Source of the DNA: Hyphomicrobiales bacterium
GTDB lineage: Bacteria > Pseudomonadota > Alphaproteobacteria > JAPOUT01
Length of the DNA: 64,000 nucleotides
NCBI GenBank assembly: GCA_026708505.1
Contig: JAPOUU010000108.1
Span: 1-64,000, forward strand
Reading direction: 5' to 3'
Program-made: the position numbers and the translations under genes
Shown here: positions 41,020 to 51,143 of the stretch, one piece after another
Layout of the letters: every line of letters begins with the position of its first letter
Position numbering within the stretch: position 1 is the stretch's first letter
The notes under the pieces: generated by a model
Seen by the model: the letters and a program-made list of their open reading frames with translations, nothing else
Told to the model about the DNA's origin: nothing
Database searches by the model: none

Positions 41020-43748
41020 GCGGCGGGTTCAGGGGTATCCGATACGTCGGTTTCGTCGTCCTCGCCGCCGTTGTCGGTTTCGTCAACTTGGGCGACCGAA
41101 ACGACCTTCTCGCCCTTGCCTAACCGAAACAGCGTAACTCCCTTCGTGTTGCGCCCGGCAATGCGCACGTCCTTGATGCCGCAGCGAATCAACTGGCCGC
41201 CGTTGCTGATGAGCATAATTTGATCATCCTCGGTAATCGGAAAAGAGGAAATCATCTCGTCATTGCGCTTGGTGAGTTCCATGGAGATAATTCCCTTGCC
41301 GCCGCGGTTTTTGGTGAGATAACTAATCGAAGAAGTGCGCTTGCCGAAACCGTTTGCGCTTGCCGTCAGGATAAACTGTTCCAGCGCCTCAAGTTCCTCG
41401 AAACGCTGCTTGGAAAGCTTTTTGACCTTGCCCTCGCCCACGGACTCGTCTTTGCCTCTGCCTTTTCCGGCCTGGCGGAGGAAGGCGTCACGTTCTTCCG
41501 GAGTTGCGTCAATGTGCTTGAGGATGGACATGGAGATGACTTTATCGTCTTTATCGAGTCGAATGCCTCGAACGCCCTTCGATGCACGTCCGGCAAAAAC
41601 CCGGATGCTGTCGACAGGAAAGCGGATGCATCGTCCTTTCGCGGTAGCGAGCATGACATCCTCATCCGGTTCACAGGTGGCAACCGCAACAATGGCGTCA
41701 TCCTTGGGAAGCTTCATCGCAATTTTGCCGCCGCGATGGACTTGGATGAAATCTTTCAACTTGTTGCGCCGGACATTGCCGAGGCGGGTTGCAAACATCA
41801 CATCGGTATCGGCGACGGATTCGGAATCCGATTCCGGAAGTTCCATAATCGAGGTAACGCTCTCCTCGGCTTCCAGAGGAAAGATATTCACCATCGCCTT
41901 GCCCCGTGACTGCGGCGCCCCCTGCGGCAGTCTCCAAACTTTCATCTTGTAGACGATGCCGCGCGAAGTGAAGAAGAGCATGGGCGTGTGCGTTGAGGCG
42001 GAGAAAATGCGTTCGACAAAATCCTCATCCTTGATGTTCATGCCCGAGCGTCCCTTGCCGCCGCGCTTTTGCGCCCGGTAGGTGGAAAGAGGCACCCGCT
42101 TGATATATCCTCGGTGCGAGACCGTCACCACCATCTCCTCCTGGCGAATCAGATCTTCATCGTTGAAATCGGTCTCAATCTGCGTCACTTCGGAGCGTCT
42201 CGGCGTGGCAAACTCCTCGCGCATCACGGAGAGTTCGTCGCGCACAATCTTCAACAATTTCTTCGAATCGCCGAGGATGGAGAGATATTGCTTAATCTTC
42301 TTGACCAATTCGTTGATCTCTTCGGCAATCTCCTCGCGTCCGAGGGCCGTGAGACGCTGCAGCCGTAAATCCAAAATTGCCCGTGCTTGAGTCTCGGAAA
42401 GCCTGCAGGTGTTCTTCTTCGAAATGGCGTAGTCGGGATCATCAACAAGGTTAATCAAGTCGATGACTTGCTTGGCGGGCCAGTCACGCGCCATTAGTTT
42501 CGTGCGCGCTTCGGCCGGATTTGCCGAGGCGCGTATCATCTTTACAACCTCGTCAATGTTGGCCACCGTAATTGCCAGGCCGACAAGTATGTGCGCGCGC
42601 TCGCGGGCGCGCCGGAGCTGGAAGCGGGTTCGACGCGCGACAACTTCTTTGCGGAATTTCAAAAAGGCTTCCAGAATCTCCTTGAGATTCATCAACTCCG
42701 GACGCCCCTCGTTCAGCGCCAGCATGCTTACGGAGAAACTGTTTTGCAGCGGCGTGTAGCGATACAGCTGGTTCAAGACGACCTCGGGCTCTGCATCCTT
42801 GCGCAACTCTATCACCACGCGAATTCCCTCGCGGTTGGATTCGTCGCGCATCCCCGAAATCCCCTGGATGCGCCGCTCGCCCTGCTTGCCGCTCGCCATG
42901 GCGGAAATCTTCTCGAGCATTTCGGACTTGTTAACCTGGTAGGGAATTTCGGTGATGATGAGCGCCGGGTTCTTGCCGCGCCCGGTGGTGACCTCAACTT
43001 TTCCCCGCACGCGAATAATTCCGCTGCCGGTCCGATAGGGCGCGCGCCGGTCGCCTTGGTCGATAACGACTCCGCCGGTGGGAAAGTCGGGACCGGGAAC
43101 CAATTGCATCAACTCCTCAAGGGAGGTGTCGGCGTTGTCCAGCAGGCGCAAACAGGCATCGATGACTTCGCCCAGATTGTGCGGCGGGACGTTGGTCCGC
43201 ATTCCGACCGCGATTCCGCCGGAACCGTTCACCAGCAGATTGGGAAACTCCGCCGGCAAAATCGTCGGCTCTTGCTCGGAGCTGTCATAGTTGTCACGGA
43301 AATCGACCGTTTCCTTGTCAATATCGGTCAGCAGCGCGTGGGCCGAGCGCCCCATCCGGATTTCCGTATACCGCATCGCCGCGGGCGGGTCGCCGTCGAC
43401 GGAGCCGAAATTTCCCTGTCCGTCCAGCAACGGCAGCCGCATGGAGAAATCCTGGGCCATCCGCGCGAGGGCGTCGTAGATGGCCTGGTCGCCGTGCGGG
43501 TGGTATTTACCCATGACCTCACCGACGATGCGCGCGGATTTGCGGTAAGGCTTGTTCCACGCATAATTGTTCTCGTGCATGGAGAACAGGATGCGCCGGT
43601 GCACGGGTTTAAGTCCGTCGCGAACATCCGGCAGCGCCCGCGCGACAATCACGCTCATAGCGTAATCGAGATACGACGAGCGCATCTCCTCTTCGAGGGC
43701 GATGGAGACTATCTGTTCGCTGGAAGGCGTCGTGGGCTTGTCAGTCAT
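41016..43748 (-). CDS. gyrA: DNA gyrase subunit A
   Basis: GyrA is the DNA breakage and wrapping subunit of gyrase. The 910-aa protein has the N-terminal breakage domain with the active tyrosine in AAMRYTEIRM and a C-terminal beta-pinwheel containing the GyrA-box type motif QKRGGKG. In the quinolone-determining region, KYHPHGDQAIYDALARMAQDF carries Gln88 where E. coli has Ser83; the acidic partner Asp92 (E. coli Asp87) is retained. An acidic tail ends the protein. It lies downstream of ssb, the usual order in this class. Confidence 0.96.
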   Translation of the reverse strand: MTDKPTTPSSEQIVSIALEEEMRSSYLDYAMSVIVARALPDVRDGLKPVHRRILFSMHENNYAWNKPYRKSARIVGEVMGKYHPHGDQAIYDALARMAQDFSMRLPLLDGQGNFGSVDGDPPAAMRYTEIRMGRSAHALLTDIDKETVDFRDNYDSSEQEPTILPAEFPNLLVNGSGGIAVGMRTNVPPHNLGEVIDACLRLLDNADTSLEELMQLVPGPDFPTGGVVIDQGDRRAPYRTGSGIIRVRGKVEVTTGRGKNPALIITEIPYQVNKSEMLEKISAMASGKQGERRIQGISGMRDESNREGIRVVIELRKDAEPEVVLNQLYRYTPLQNSFSVSMLALNEGRPELMNLKEILEAFLKFRKEVVARRTRFQLRRARERAHILVGLAITVANIDEVVKMIRASANPAEARTKLMARDWPAKQVIDLINLVDDPDYAISKKNTCRLSETQARAILDLRLQRLTALGREEIAEEINELVKKIKQYLSILGDSKKLLKIVRDELSVMREEFATPRRSEVTQIETDFNDEDLIRQEEMVVTVSHRGYIKRVPLSTYRAQKRGGKGRSGMNIKDEDFVERIFSASTHTPMLFFTSRGIVYKMKVWRLPQGAPQSRGKAMVNIFPLEAEESVTSIMELPESDSESVADTDVMFATRLGNVRRNKLKDFIQVHRGGKIAMKLPKDDAIVAVATCEPDEDVMLATAKGRCIRFPVDSIRVFAGRASKGVRGIRLDKDDKVISMSILKHIDATPEERDAFLRQAGKGRGKDESVGEGKVKKLSKQRFEELEALEQFILTASANGFGKRTSSISYLTKNRGGKGIISMELTKRNDEMISSFPITEDDQIMLISNGGQLIRCGIKDVRIAGRNTKGVTLFRLGKGEKVVSVAQVDETDNGGEDDETDVSDTPEPAA

Positions 43749-43773
43749 GTGGCGTTTGCAATCGCGGCATTAT

Positions 43774-44259
43774 TTAAAAGGGAATATCATCATCAAGATC
43801 GCCGCCGCCGCCCTTGGCCGAGCCGCCGCTTCCTTCGCCGCCTCCGCTCGAGCTTGAACCGGCCTCGCCGCCCCCCCCTCCGCCGCCGCCGTCACCGCCG
43901 CCGGAATCACGGCGGTCGAGAAGCGTCAAGTTGGAGTTGAAACGTTGCAAGACAACTTCGGTGCTGTATCTGTCCTGTCCGGACTGGTCCTGCCACTTTC
44001 GTGTTTGCAACTGCCCTTCGAGATAAACTTTTGATCCCTTGCGAAGATATTGCTCGGCAATCTTGCACAGCGGTTCGGAGAAGATGACGACGCGATGCCA
44101 TTCGGTTCGTTCGCGGCGGTCGCCGGTGTTGCGGTCGCGCCACGTCTCCGAGGTGGCAACCCGAAGATTGCAAACCGGATTGCCGTCTTGCGTGTGACGA
44201 ATCTCGGGGTCGGCGCCCAAATTGCCGATGAGAAGAACTTTGTTAACACTGCCAGCCAT
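43774..44259 (-). CDS. ssb: Single-stranded DNA-binding protein
   Basis: This 161-aa protein has the OB-fold ([44 protein letters not shown]), a glycine- and serine-rich linker ([20 protein letters not shown]) and the acidic tip DLDDDIPF that recruits partner proteins. It coats single-stranded DNA during replication and repair. It stands back to back with uvrA across a 262-bp divergent gap, an arrangement shared by many proteobacteria. Confidence 0.95.
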   Translation of the reverse strand: MAGSVNKVLLIGNLGADPEIRHTQDGNPVCNLRVATSETWRDRNTGDRRERTEWHRVVIFSEPLCKIAEQYLRKGSKVYLEGQLQTRKWQDQSGQDRYSTEVVLQRFNSNLTLLDRRDSGGGDGGGGGGGGEAGSSSSGGGEGSGGSAKGGGGDLDDDIPF

Positions 44260-44521
44260 GATACTCCCTCGCTTTGTACGATTAAACTACGGAGGCCAGC
44301 CTACAACAATTTACAAGAAAGCGCTAGGGGAAATTCAAGGAATTTTCGCGGCGTCCAAATTCGTTATTTTTCCCTTTTTAAGCGGGAATCCAATCGGGGC
44401 GGATTGTCCCGTGCGCTATGCCGGGCTTGCCTCCAATGACCGCAAGGGGCTTCTCAAACCGCGCAAGAGGGGCTATTCTGCGGCGAGTTTATTTTTCTTT
44501 TACGCGCCTTGAGCCTACCCC
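44260..44521. other. Divergent intergenic region between ssb and uvrA
   Basis: This gap must carry both promoters. I looked for the alphaproteobacterial SOS box (GTTC-N7-GTTC) and found none, and no convincing -35/-10 pair stands out. A short ORF (44222-44512) in this gap has no coding signals. Confidence 0.4.
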
Positions 44522-47449
44522 ATGCCTGCCAAATCACAGACCAAGGCGATACGCATCCTCCACGCCAAGGAACACAACCTCAAAAATGTCAGCGTGGACA
44601 TTCCCCGCAATCGTCTGGTGCTGGTAACGGGCATATCGGGCTCGGGGAAGTCGTCGCTGGCGTTCGACACCCTTTATGCCGAGGGACAGCGTCGATATGT
44701 CGAGAGCCTCTCGGCATACGCGCGGCAGTTTCTCGAGGTCATGGGCAAGCCGGATGTCGAGAGCATTGAGGGGCTCTCGCCGGCGATATCCATCGAGCAA
44801 AAGACCGGCTCCAGGAATCCGCGCTCAACCGTCGGCACCGTCACCGAAATCCACGACTACATGCGCCTCTTGTATGCCCGCATCGGCATCCCCCACTCGC
44901 CGGCGACGGGCCTCCCCATCGAAAGTCAAAGCGTGAGCGAGATGGTCGACCGCGTGCTTGCGCTGCCAAAAGGGTCGCGTCTGTATCTGCTCGCCCCGAT
45001 TGCACGCGGACGCAAAGGGGAGTACCGCAAGGAATTCGCCGAACTGCGCAAACGGGGATTCCGTCGTGTCCGCGTGGATGGAACGTTGTACGAATTGGAG
45101 TCGCCGCCGACGCTGAATAAAAACTTCAAGCATGACATTGAGGTCGTCATCGACCGGCTGGTGCTGGACAAGGACGCCGGCGGGCGCTTGGCGGATTCTC
45201 TCGAAACCACCCTGCGCCTCGCCGACGGCATCGCGCTGGTGGAAAGCCTTGATAAAAGCGGCGCAAGCGTCGGCGAGAAGCTTTTGTTTTCGTCCCGCTT
45301 TGCCTGTCCGGTTTCGGGCTTCACCATTGAAGAGATCGAGCCGCGCCTGTTTTCGTATAACAGCCCTTTCGGAGCATGCCCGTCCTGCAGCGGCCTGGGC
45401 GTAATGTATCGCATTGACCCGGACTTGGTCGTCCCCGACGCGAATCTGTCGTTGCGCGACGGGGCCGTTGCGCCGTGGTCCCGCTCATCCTCGCCCTATT
45501 ACTTGCAAACCCTTGAGGCTCTCGTGCGCCGTTACAAAGCCTCGATGGATACGCCGTGGAAACGTCTGTCGAAAAAGATGCGCTCGGTTGTATTGAACGG
45601 CAGCGGCAATGACGAAATTGAGTTCGTCTACACCGACGGCAGACGCAAACACATAAAGAAGAAACCATTCGAAGGGCTTGTGCCGCATCTTGAGCGCCGT
45701 TACCGCGAGACGGACTCTTCGTGGGCGCGCGAGGAAATCGAACAATACCAGACCACGACGGAATGCTCGGCGTGCACGGGCTTTCGTCTCAAGCCGGAGG
45801 CGCTGGCGGTGAAGGTGGAGGGGCTGCACATCGGGGAAGTTGCGCGTTTTTCCATCCGCGACGCCCGCGAGTGGTTCGAGGGGCTTGATGCGCGCCTGCG
45901 GGGCAACCGGCGCGAGATAGCCGCGCGCATTCTCAAGGAGATATGCGACCGCCTGCAGTTCCTGGACGATGTCGGCCTGGAATATCTGAGCCTGTCGCGC
46001 TCCTCGGCGACGCTCTCGGGAGGGGAATCGCAGCGCATTCGCCTGGCTTCGCAGATAGGCTCGGGTTTGACCGGCGTGCTGTATGTGCTGGACGAGCCTT
46101 CCATCGGGCTTCACCAGCGTGACAACGCCCGTTTGCTTCGCACGCTCCGCCGTCTATGCGCGCTGGACAACACCGTGATTGTCGTTGAGCATGACGAGGA
46201 GGCGATCCTCGCCGCGGACCATATCCTGGAGATGGGGCCGGGCGCGGGCGTTCACGGCGGCGAGATTGTCGCGCAAGGCAGCCCCGCCGTGATTATGAGA
46301 AGCCGCAAAAGCCTCACCGGGCAATATCTCTCCGGGCGCAAAAGCATTCCCCTGCCCGCCTTGCGCCGCAGAAGCAATCCCAAGCGAATTCTTCGCATCA
46401 CCGGCGCGAGCGGAAACAATTTGCAAAACCTCAATGTCTCCCTGCCGTTGGGATTGTTCACTTGCGTAACGGGGGTCTCGGGCGGAGGCAAATCAACGCT
46501 GCTGCTCGATACGCTCTACCGCGCGACGGTTCGAAATCTTCACGGCGCGCGCGAGCGACCCGCCCCTTACGAGAAGATCGAGGGGCTTGATCATATCGAC
46601 AAAGTCATTGACATCAACCAGTCGCCGATAGGAAGAACCCCCCGCTCGAATCCGGCGACTTACACGGGCGCGTTCACGCCGATTCGCGAGTGGTTTGCCG
46701 AGCTTCCCGAGGCGCGCGCGCGCGGATACAAACCCGGGCGTTTCTCTTTCAATGTGTCGGGCGGGCGCTGCGAGGAGTGCCAGGGGGACGGCCTCATCCG
46801 CATTGAGATGCACTTTCTGCCGGATATCTACGTCACTTGCGACAGCTGCCGCGGCAAGCGTTACAACCGCGAAACTTTAGAGGTGCTGTTTCGGGGCAAG
46901 AGCATCGCCGATGTTCTCGACATGAGCGTTGAGGAGGCCCGCGAGTTTTTTAAGGCCGTGCCCGCCGTGCGCGACAAAATGGAAACGCTGGCGCGTGTCG
47001 GTTTGGAGTATATGCGTCTGGGCCAGCAGGCAACGACGTTATCGGGAGGCGAAGCGCAGCGGATTAAACTGGCAAAGGAATTGTCGCGCCGTGCAACCGG
47101 GCGCACGTTGTATATTCTGGACGAGCCGACAACCGGGCTGCATTTTCACGATGTCGCAAAACTGCTGGAAGTTCTGCATGCGCTGGTGGAGACCGGAAAC
47201 AGCGTCGTTGTGATTGAGCACAATCTTGAAGTCATTAAAACGGCGGACTGGATTATAGACCTGGGCCCCGAGGGCGGAGACGGCGGCGGGCGGATAGTTG
47301 CAAGCGGCACGCCCGAGGAGGTTGCAAAGGTGAAGGCCAGCCACACGGGTCATTTTTTACGGACAATGTTAAAACGCCGCGGAAACGCGAAACCGAAGGC
47401 GGCAACAAAAGTGAAGGCGGCTTCGAAGAAACGGCAAAAAGCCCGTTGA
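44522..47449 (+). CDS. uvrA: Excinuclease ABC subunit A
   Basis: UvrA recognises DNA damage in nucleotide excision repair. The 975-aa protein has two ABC ATPase modules: Walker [13 protein letters not shown] and, in the second half, [13 protein letters not shown]; two signatures [12 protein letters not shown] and [12 protein letters not shown]; and zinc modules with FGACPSCSG and [13 protein letters not shown]...CDSCRG. The C-terminus is Lys/Ala-rich. UvrB and UvrC are not in this window. Confidence 0.96.
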   Translation: MPAKSQTKAIRILHAKEHNLKNVSVDIPRNRLVLVTGISGSGKSSLAFDTLYAEGQRRYVESLSAYARQFLEVMGKPDVESIEGLSPAISIEQKTGSRNPRSTVGTVTEIHDYMRLLYARIGIPHSPATGLPIESQSVSEMVDRVLALPKGSRLYLLAPIARGRKGEYRKEFAELRKRGFRRVRVDGTLYELESPPTLNKNFKHDIEVVIDRLVLDKDAGGRLADSLETTLRLADGIALVESLDKSGASVGEKLLFSSRFACPVSGFTIEEIEPRLFSYNSPFGACPSCSGLGVMYRIDPDLVVPDANLSLRDGAVAPWSRSSSPYYLQTLEALVRRYKASMDTPWKRLSKKMRSVVLNGSGNDEIEFVYTDGRRKHIKKKPFEGLVPHLERRYRETDSSWAREEIEQYQTTTECSACTGFRLKPEALAVKVEGLHIGEVARFSIRDAREWFEGLDARLRGNRREIAARILKEICDRLQFLDDVGLEYLSLSRSSATLSGGESQRIRLASQIGSGLTGVLYVLDEPSIGLHQRDNARLLRTLRRLCALDNTVIVVEHDEEAILAADHILEMGPGAGVHGGEIVAQGSPAVIMRSRKSLTGQYLSGRKSIPLPALRRRSNPKRILRITGASGNNLQNLNVSLPLGLFTCVTGVSGGGKSTLLLDTLYRATVRNLHGARERPAPYEKIEGLDHIDKVIDINQSPIGRTPRSNPATYTGAFTPIREWFAELPEARARGYKPGRFSFNVSGGRCEECQGDGLIRIEMHFLPDIYVTCDSCRGKRYNRETLEVLFRGKSIADVLDMSVEEAREFFKAVPAVRDKMETLARVGLEYMRLGQQATTLSGGEAQRIKLAKELSRRATGRTLYILDEPTTGLHFHDVAKLLEVLHALVETGNSVVVIEHNLEVIKTADWIIDLGPEGGDGGGRIVASGTPEEVAKVKASHTGHFLRTMLKRRGNAKPKAATKVKAASKKRQKAR

Positions 47450-47464
47450 GCGTTTCGGCGTTCC

Positions 47465-47490
47465 GGGCGGGCCGGGAGCGGTGTCCGCCC
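47465..47490 (+). terminator. Possible hairpin terminator after uvrA
   Basis: GGGCGG (47465-47470) and CCGCCC (47485-47490) form a 6-bp stem with a 14-nt loop, 15 bases past the uvrA stop. No immediate T-run follows, so its strength is doubtful. Confidence 0.35.
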
Positions 47491-47579
47491 TCCGCAAACG
47501 CGGAAGATGTTTCAATTTGTTTTCCGACTCTTTTCGTGCCGTGCTACACTGCCCTCCCTTGCAACAACGGAGAGAGCCC

Positions 47580-48554
47580 ATGGGTAAGCCCGGGATAATG
47601 ATTTGCGGACACGGGAGTCGTGACGAGGATGCGGTGCGCGAGTTTCACACTTTGCAGGACGGGTTGAAACGCCTGCTTCCCGAACATGATGTGGACAGCG
47701 GGTTTTTGGAGTTTGCGCGCCCGACGATCGGCGAAGGCCTGGACGCCCTGCGCCAACGCGGCAACAAGGATGTCGTTGCGTTGCCCGCAATGTTGTTTGC
47801 CGCCGCGCATGCCAAGAACGACATTCCCGCCCTGTTGAACGATTACCGGGCGCATAACGGCATCAATATCCGTTACGGCCGGGAGTTGGGCGTCACGCCC
47901 GCCCTGCTGCAGGCGGCAAGCGGACGCATTGCGGACGCCTTGGAGGGTGCCGGCGATCACATCCCCCGCGAGGAGACGCTGCTGCTTTTGGCCGGCCGCG
48001 GGGCGTCTGATCCGGATGCCAACGCAAACGTCTCGAAGGTGATGCGTCTGCTGTGGGAGGGCCTGGGGCTGGGCTGGGGCGAAGTTTGCTACTCCGGCGT
48101 AACTTTCCCGTTGACCGCGCCGGCGCTTGATCACGCCGCCCGCATGGGCTTCAAGCGCATCGTGATATTCCCGTGGTTTTTGTTCACCGGCGTTTTGGTC
48201 AAGCGGATTTACGCGGCGGTGGATGAAGCCGCGCGTGCGCATCCCGGTGTTGAATTCGTCAAGGCGAAATATTTTTCGGACCATCCGCTTATCTTGCAAA
48301 CGTTTCTCGAGCGCGCGCAGGAGGTCGACAGCGGCGACAATGCCATGAACTGCCAGCTGTGCAAATACCGCGAAGGCATGCCGGGTTTTGAGGCGGAAGT
48401 CGGACTGCCGCAGGAGAGTCACCATCATCATGTCGAGGGTATCGGCACCGGTGCGCACGCGCATGCACACACGCATGATCACGACCATTCGCACCGCCCC
48501 GCCTACCCTCACGCCGACCACCCTCTCGGACCCGCAAGCCTGAAGAAGGAATGA
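47580..48554 (+). CDS. cbiX: Sirohydrochlorin cobaltochelatase, long form with His-rich tail
   Basis: CbiX inserts cobalt into sirohydrochlorin, the entry to the early-cobalt corrin route. The 324-aa protein has two chelatase half-domains (ICGHGSRDEDAVREF, ALPAMLFAAAHAKNDIPALL; LLAGRGASDPDANANVSK, VIFPWFLFTGVLVKRI). The C-terminus carries MNCQLCKYR (Cys258, Cys261), which resembles the cysteine motif of iron-sulfur-binding long CbiX proteins, then a tail with many histidines (about 281-312) likely to hold cobalt. I chose ATG 47580, with GGAGAG before it. It is the first gene of the corrin operon; no cobalamin riboswitch is evident upstream. Confidence 0.92.
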   Translation: MGKPGIMICGHGSRDEDAVREFHTLQDGLKRLLPEHDVDSGFLEFARPTIGEGLDALRQRGNKDVVALPAMLFAAAHAKNDIPALLNDYRAHNGINIRYGRELGVTPALLQAASGRIADALEGAGDHIPREETLLLLAGRGASDPDANANVSKVMRLLWEGLGLGWGEVCYSGVTFPLTAPALDHAARMGFKRIVIFPWFLFTGVLVKRIYAAVDEAARAHPGVEFVKAKYFSDHPLILQTFLERAQEVDSGDNAMNCQLCKYREGMPGFEAEVGLPQESHHHHVEGIGTGAHAHAHTHDHDHSHRPAYPHADHPLGPASLKKE

Positions 48555-49183
48555 AATTCTCGTATACGCGCGCGCCCGAGGAGATATTGCGCCGCTCTTT
48601 CGCGCAGGTTTCCCAGGCGTGCGATCTCGCCCGCCTGCCCGCCGACCTTCACGGCGTCGCGTTGCGCCTGGTTCATGCGTGTGCAATGCCGGAAATCGTC
48701 GACCGTCTGGCATGGCGCGGCAACGTCGGCGCAATCGGGAACGAACTGCTCTCAAGAGGCGCGCCGATACTCACCGACTGCCGCATGGCCGCGAGCGGAA
48801 TCTCCCATGCGCAACACTCCCGCATCGATTGTTTTCTTGATGCCGGCGGCTGCGACGCCCTTGCCCTCCGGGAGCATATAACGCGCTCGGCGGCGGGTGT
48901 GCGCCTCTGGCGGGAGCGCATCGGCGGCTCGATTGTTGTTTTCGGCAACGCACCGACCGCTTTGTTTCAACTGCTTGAGCTTATCGAGGAAGGCATCAAG
49001 CCCCCTGCATTATTGCTGGCGTTTCCAATCGGCTTTGTCGGCGCGGCGGAATCGAAGCAGGCCCTGGTCGAAAGCGAGGGCGATTTTCCTTTTTGCAGCC
49101 TGCTGGGACGTTTTGGCGGCAGCGCGCTGGCGGCGGCGGCGGTGAACGCCCTGGCGAACCCGCCGAAGGCATCGACAACATGA
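48551..49183 (+). CDS. cbiC: (Cobalt-)precorrin-8X methylmutase
   Basis: This 210-aa enzyme (also named CobH) moves the C11 methyl to C12 to give (cob)hydrogenobyrinate. Landmarks are RLVHACAMPE with the catalytic His42, GAPILTDCRMAASGI and FPIGFVGAAESKQAL. It overlaps cbiX by four bases and the next gene by four, so the operon is coupled. Confidence 0.94.
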   Translation: MKFSYTRAPEEILRRSFAQVSQACDLARLPADLHGVALRLVHACAMPEIVDRLAWRGNVGAIGNELLSRGAPILTDCRMAASGISHAQHSRIDCFLDAGGCDALALREHITRSAAGVRLWRERIGGSIVVFGNAPTALFQLLELIEEGIKPPALLLAFPIGFVGAAESKQALVESEGDFPFCSLLGRFGGSALAAAAVNALANPPKASTT

Positions 49184-50412
49184 CCGCATCGCAGGTTTGG
49201 CTAACGATTGTCGGCATCGGCGACGACGGCTGGGACGGCTTGAGCGTGCACGCCAGAGACGTCGTCGAGCAATCCGGGTGCATCATCGGTTCCGAGCGGC
49301 AATTGCGCCTGCTTCCGGACTCGATGGCGCGGCGCGGCGAATCCTGGAGCGGCGACATCACATCATTGCTTGAGGGACTAAAGCAAGCGCGCAAAAAGCA
49401 CGGAACGGTCTGTTTGCTGGCGAGCGGGGATCCGATGTGGCACGGCCTGGGAGCGTCTTTGTCGACTCATTTGGACAAGGAGGAGTTTTGCGTGCTGCCC
49501 GGAGTTTCTTCGCGTTCCTGGGCGGCGGCCCGCCTGGGCTGGGCTTTGCAGGAAGTGACTTGCCTAAGCCTGCATAATCGGCCGGTGAATCTTTTGCACG
49601 CGCACATTGCCCCGCGCGCCCGGCTGCTTCTGCTTTCGCGCGACGGCGACACGCCCGCGATGGTAGCGAAACTCCTGTGTGAACGCGGTTACGGATCGAG
49701 TGTCCTGCGGGTGCTGGAGCATTTGGGAGGCGAGCGTGAACGCATCCGTGAAACGAGCGCGGAAGGTTTCAATCTCGCCGACATCGCCTCCCTTAATATG
49801 GTTGCCGTCGAGGTCGGCGAACACTGCGGCAGGGACGATGCCGCCCTCTTCGGCCTTGCCGACGATTTGTTCGCCCATGACGGGAACATCACCCGCCGGG
49901 ACCTTCGCGCGATGGCGCTTGCGCGCCTGGCCTGCCTCCCGGGAGCATTGCTGTGGGATGTCGGCGCGGGGAGCGGTTCGTTGAGCGTGGAGTGGATGCG
50001 CCTGCATCACGGCAACCGCGCGATTGCAATTGAAGCGCGGGAGGACCGCTGCCGTTTGATTGAATCCAATCGCGATGTTTTCGGCGTTCCCGGGCTGGAT
50101 ATTTGCACGGGAACGGCACCGGAGGCGCTCAAAGGCTTGCCGGCTCCGGATGCAATTTTTGTCGGCGGTGGCGTTTCCACCGACGGCGTGTTGGCGGCAA
50201 GTTGGAATTCGTTGCGTGCGGGAGGATGCATGGTTGCGCATGCGGTTTCGGTGGAAGGCGAAGCGGCGCTGGTGAAATTTCGCCGGGAAGCCGGAGGCGA
50301 GTTGCTGCGCATCGGCTGCGAGCGGCTGGACGCGCTTGGCAGCATGGAGGGCTGGCGTCCGCTCCGCTCGATCGTGACATTCTCGGCGCGTAAAAACGGA
50401 GCGCAAAAATGA
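49180..50412 (+). CDS. cbiET: (Cobalt-)precorrin-6Y/7 C5,C15-methyltransferase, CbiE–CbiT fusion
   Basis: This 410-aa fusion (CobL type) has an N-terminal CbiE methyltransferase (LTIVGIGDDGWDGL, LASGDPMWHG, VLPGVSSRSWAAARLGW) and a C-terminal CbiT class I methyltransferase with decarboxylating function (GALLWDVGAGSGSLSVEW). It methylates C5 and C15 and removes the C12 acetate carboxyl. ATG 49180 overlaps the cbiC stop; the frame is open further upstream inside cbiC, which is a shadow. Confidence 0.94.
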   Translation: MTASQVWLTIVGIGDDGWDGLSVHARDVVEQSGCIIGSERQLRLLPDSMARRGESWSGDITSLLEGLKQARKKHGTVCLLASGDPMWHGLGASLSTHLDKEEFCVLPGVSSRSWAAARLGWALQEVTCLSLHNRPVNLLHAHIAPRARLLLLSRDGDTPAMVAKLLCERGYGSSVLRVLEHLGGERERIRETSAEGFNLADIASLNMVAVEVGEHCGRDDAALFGLADDLFAHDGNITRRDLRAMALARLACLPGALLWDVGAGSGSLSVEWMRLHHGNRAIAIEAREDRCRLIESNRDVFGVPGLDICTGTAPEALKGLPAPDAIFVGGGVSTDGVLAASWNSLRAGGCMVAHAVSVEGEAALVKFRREAGGELLRIGCERLDALGSMEGWRPLRSIVTFSARKNGAQK

Positions 50413-51143
50413 CCGGGGGAACGCTGTACGGCATCGGCGTCGGCCCGGGCGACCCGCAATTGATAACGCTAAAGGCTCTCGGGCTGCTGCAGCAAGCTCC
50501 GGTGATTGCGTATCCGGCACCGGAGCACGGCGAGAGTTTGACGCGCCGGATAGTCGCGCCGCACCTGGATGCCCGCGGTGATGCGTTTGAGGAGATCGCC
50601 TTGCGAATGCCGATAGAGATCGCGCGTTTTCCGGCTCAAGAAGCCTATGACCAGGCCGAGGCATTGTTGGGCAAACGTTTGCGCGAAGGAAAGGATGTTG
50701 TCGTGTTGTGCGAAGGCGACCCGTTTTTGTACGGCTCGTTCATGTATTTGTTCGCACGCATGGTGCGGGAGTTTCGTGTTGAGGTGGTCGCCGGGGTTTC
50801 ATCGATAAATGCCTGTGCGGCGGCGCTGGGGAAGCCCTTGTGCGCACGGGATGACCGCGTGAGCGTGCTGCCGGCGGGCTTGCCGGAGGCGCGTTTGCTG
50901 GAATCGTTGCATACAAGCGAAACCTGCGTGTTGATTAAGGTCGGGCGCCATCTTGGGAAACTGCGGGAGATGTTGCGCGGCGCGGGGCTGGTGGAAAACG
51001 CGAGTTATGTGGAGTATGCGACAATGAACAAGCAGCGGGTTTTGCCGTTGGGGAAGTTCGAGGGGGACGCCGCTCCGTATTTTTCGATGATATTGGTGCA
51101 TCGAGACGGTGACGCTCGCGGCTTGTGGGAGAAAAAAGCGTGA
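50409..51143 (+). CDS. cobI: (Cobalt-)precorrin-2 C20-methyltransferase
   Basis: This 244-aa SAM-dependent methyltransferase (CobI/CbiL) starts with LYGIGVGPGDPQLITLKAL and has VLCEGDPFLYGSFMYLFARM and VVAGVSSINACAAALG, the tetrapyrrole methylase landmarks. It methylates C20 of the macrocycle. It is placed as the first methylation after cobalt insertion. The sequence alone does not show whether the metal-bound or metal-free form is preferred. Confidence 0.94.
   Translation: MTGGTLYGIGVGPGDPQLITLKALGLLQQAPVIAYPAPEHGESLTRRIVAPHLDARGDAFEEIALRMPIEIARFPAQEAYDQAEALLGKRLREGKDVVVLCEGDPFLYGSFMYLFARMVREFRVEVVAGVSSINACAAALGKPLCARDDRVSVLPAGLPEARLLESLHTSETCVLIKVGRHLGKLREMLRGAGLVENASYVEYATMNKQRVLPLGKFEGDAAPYFSMILVHRDGDARGLWEKKA

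Noticed and set aside
42591-43940. 449-codon ORF antisense to gyrA and ssb
   Set aside because: It spans two well-defined genes on the other strand and has no recognisable domain.
44260-44521. SOS (LexA) box between ssb and uvrA
   Set aside because: No GTTC-N7-GTTC or close variant could be found on either strand.
47450-47579. Cobalamin riboswitch upstream of cbiX
   Set aside because: The gap is only 130 bases, and no B12 box or long paired structure is visible beyond one hairpin.
47544-48755. 403-codon ORF antisense to cbiX and cbiC
   Set aside because: No ribosome binding site or conserved motif; both plus-strand genes are certain.
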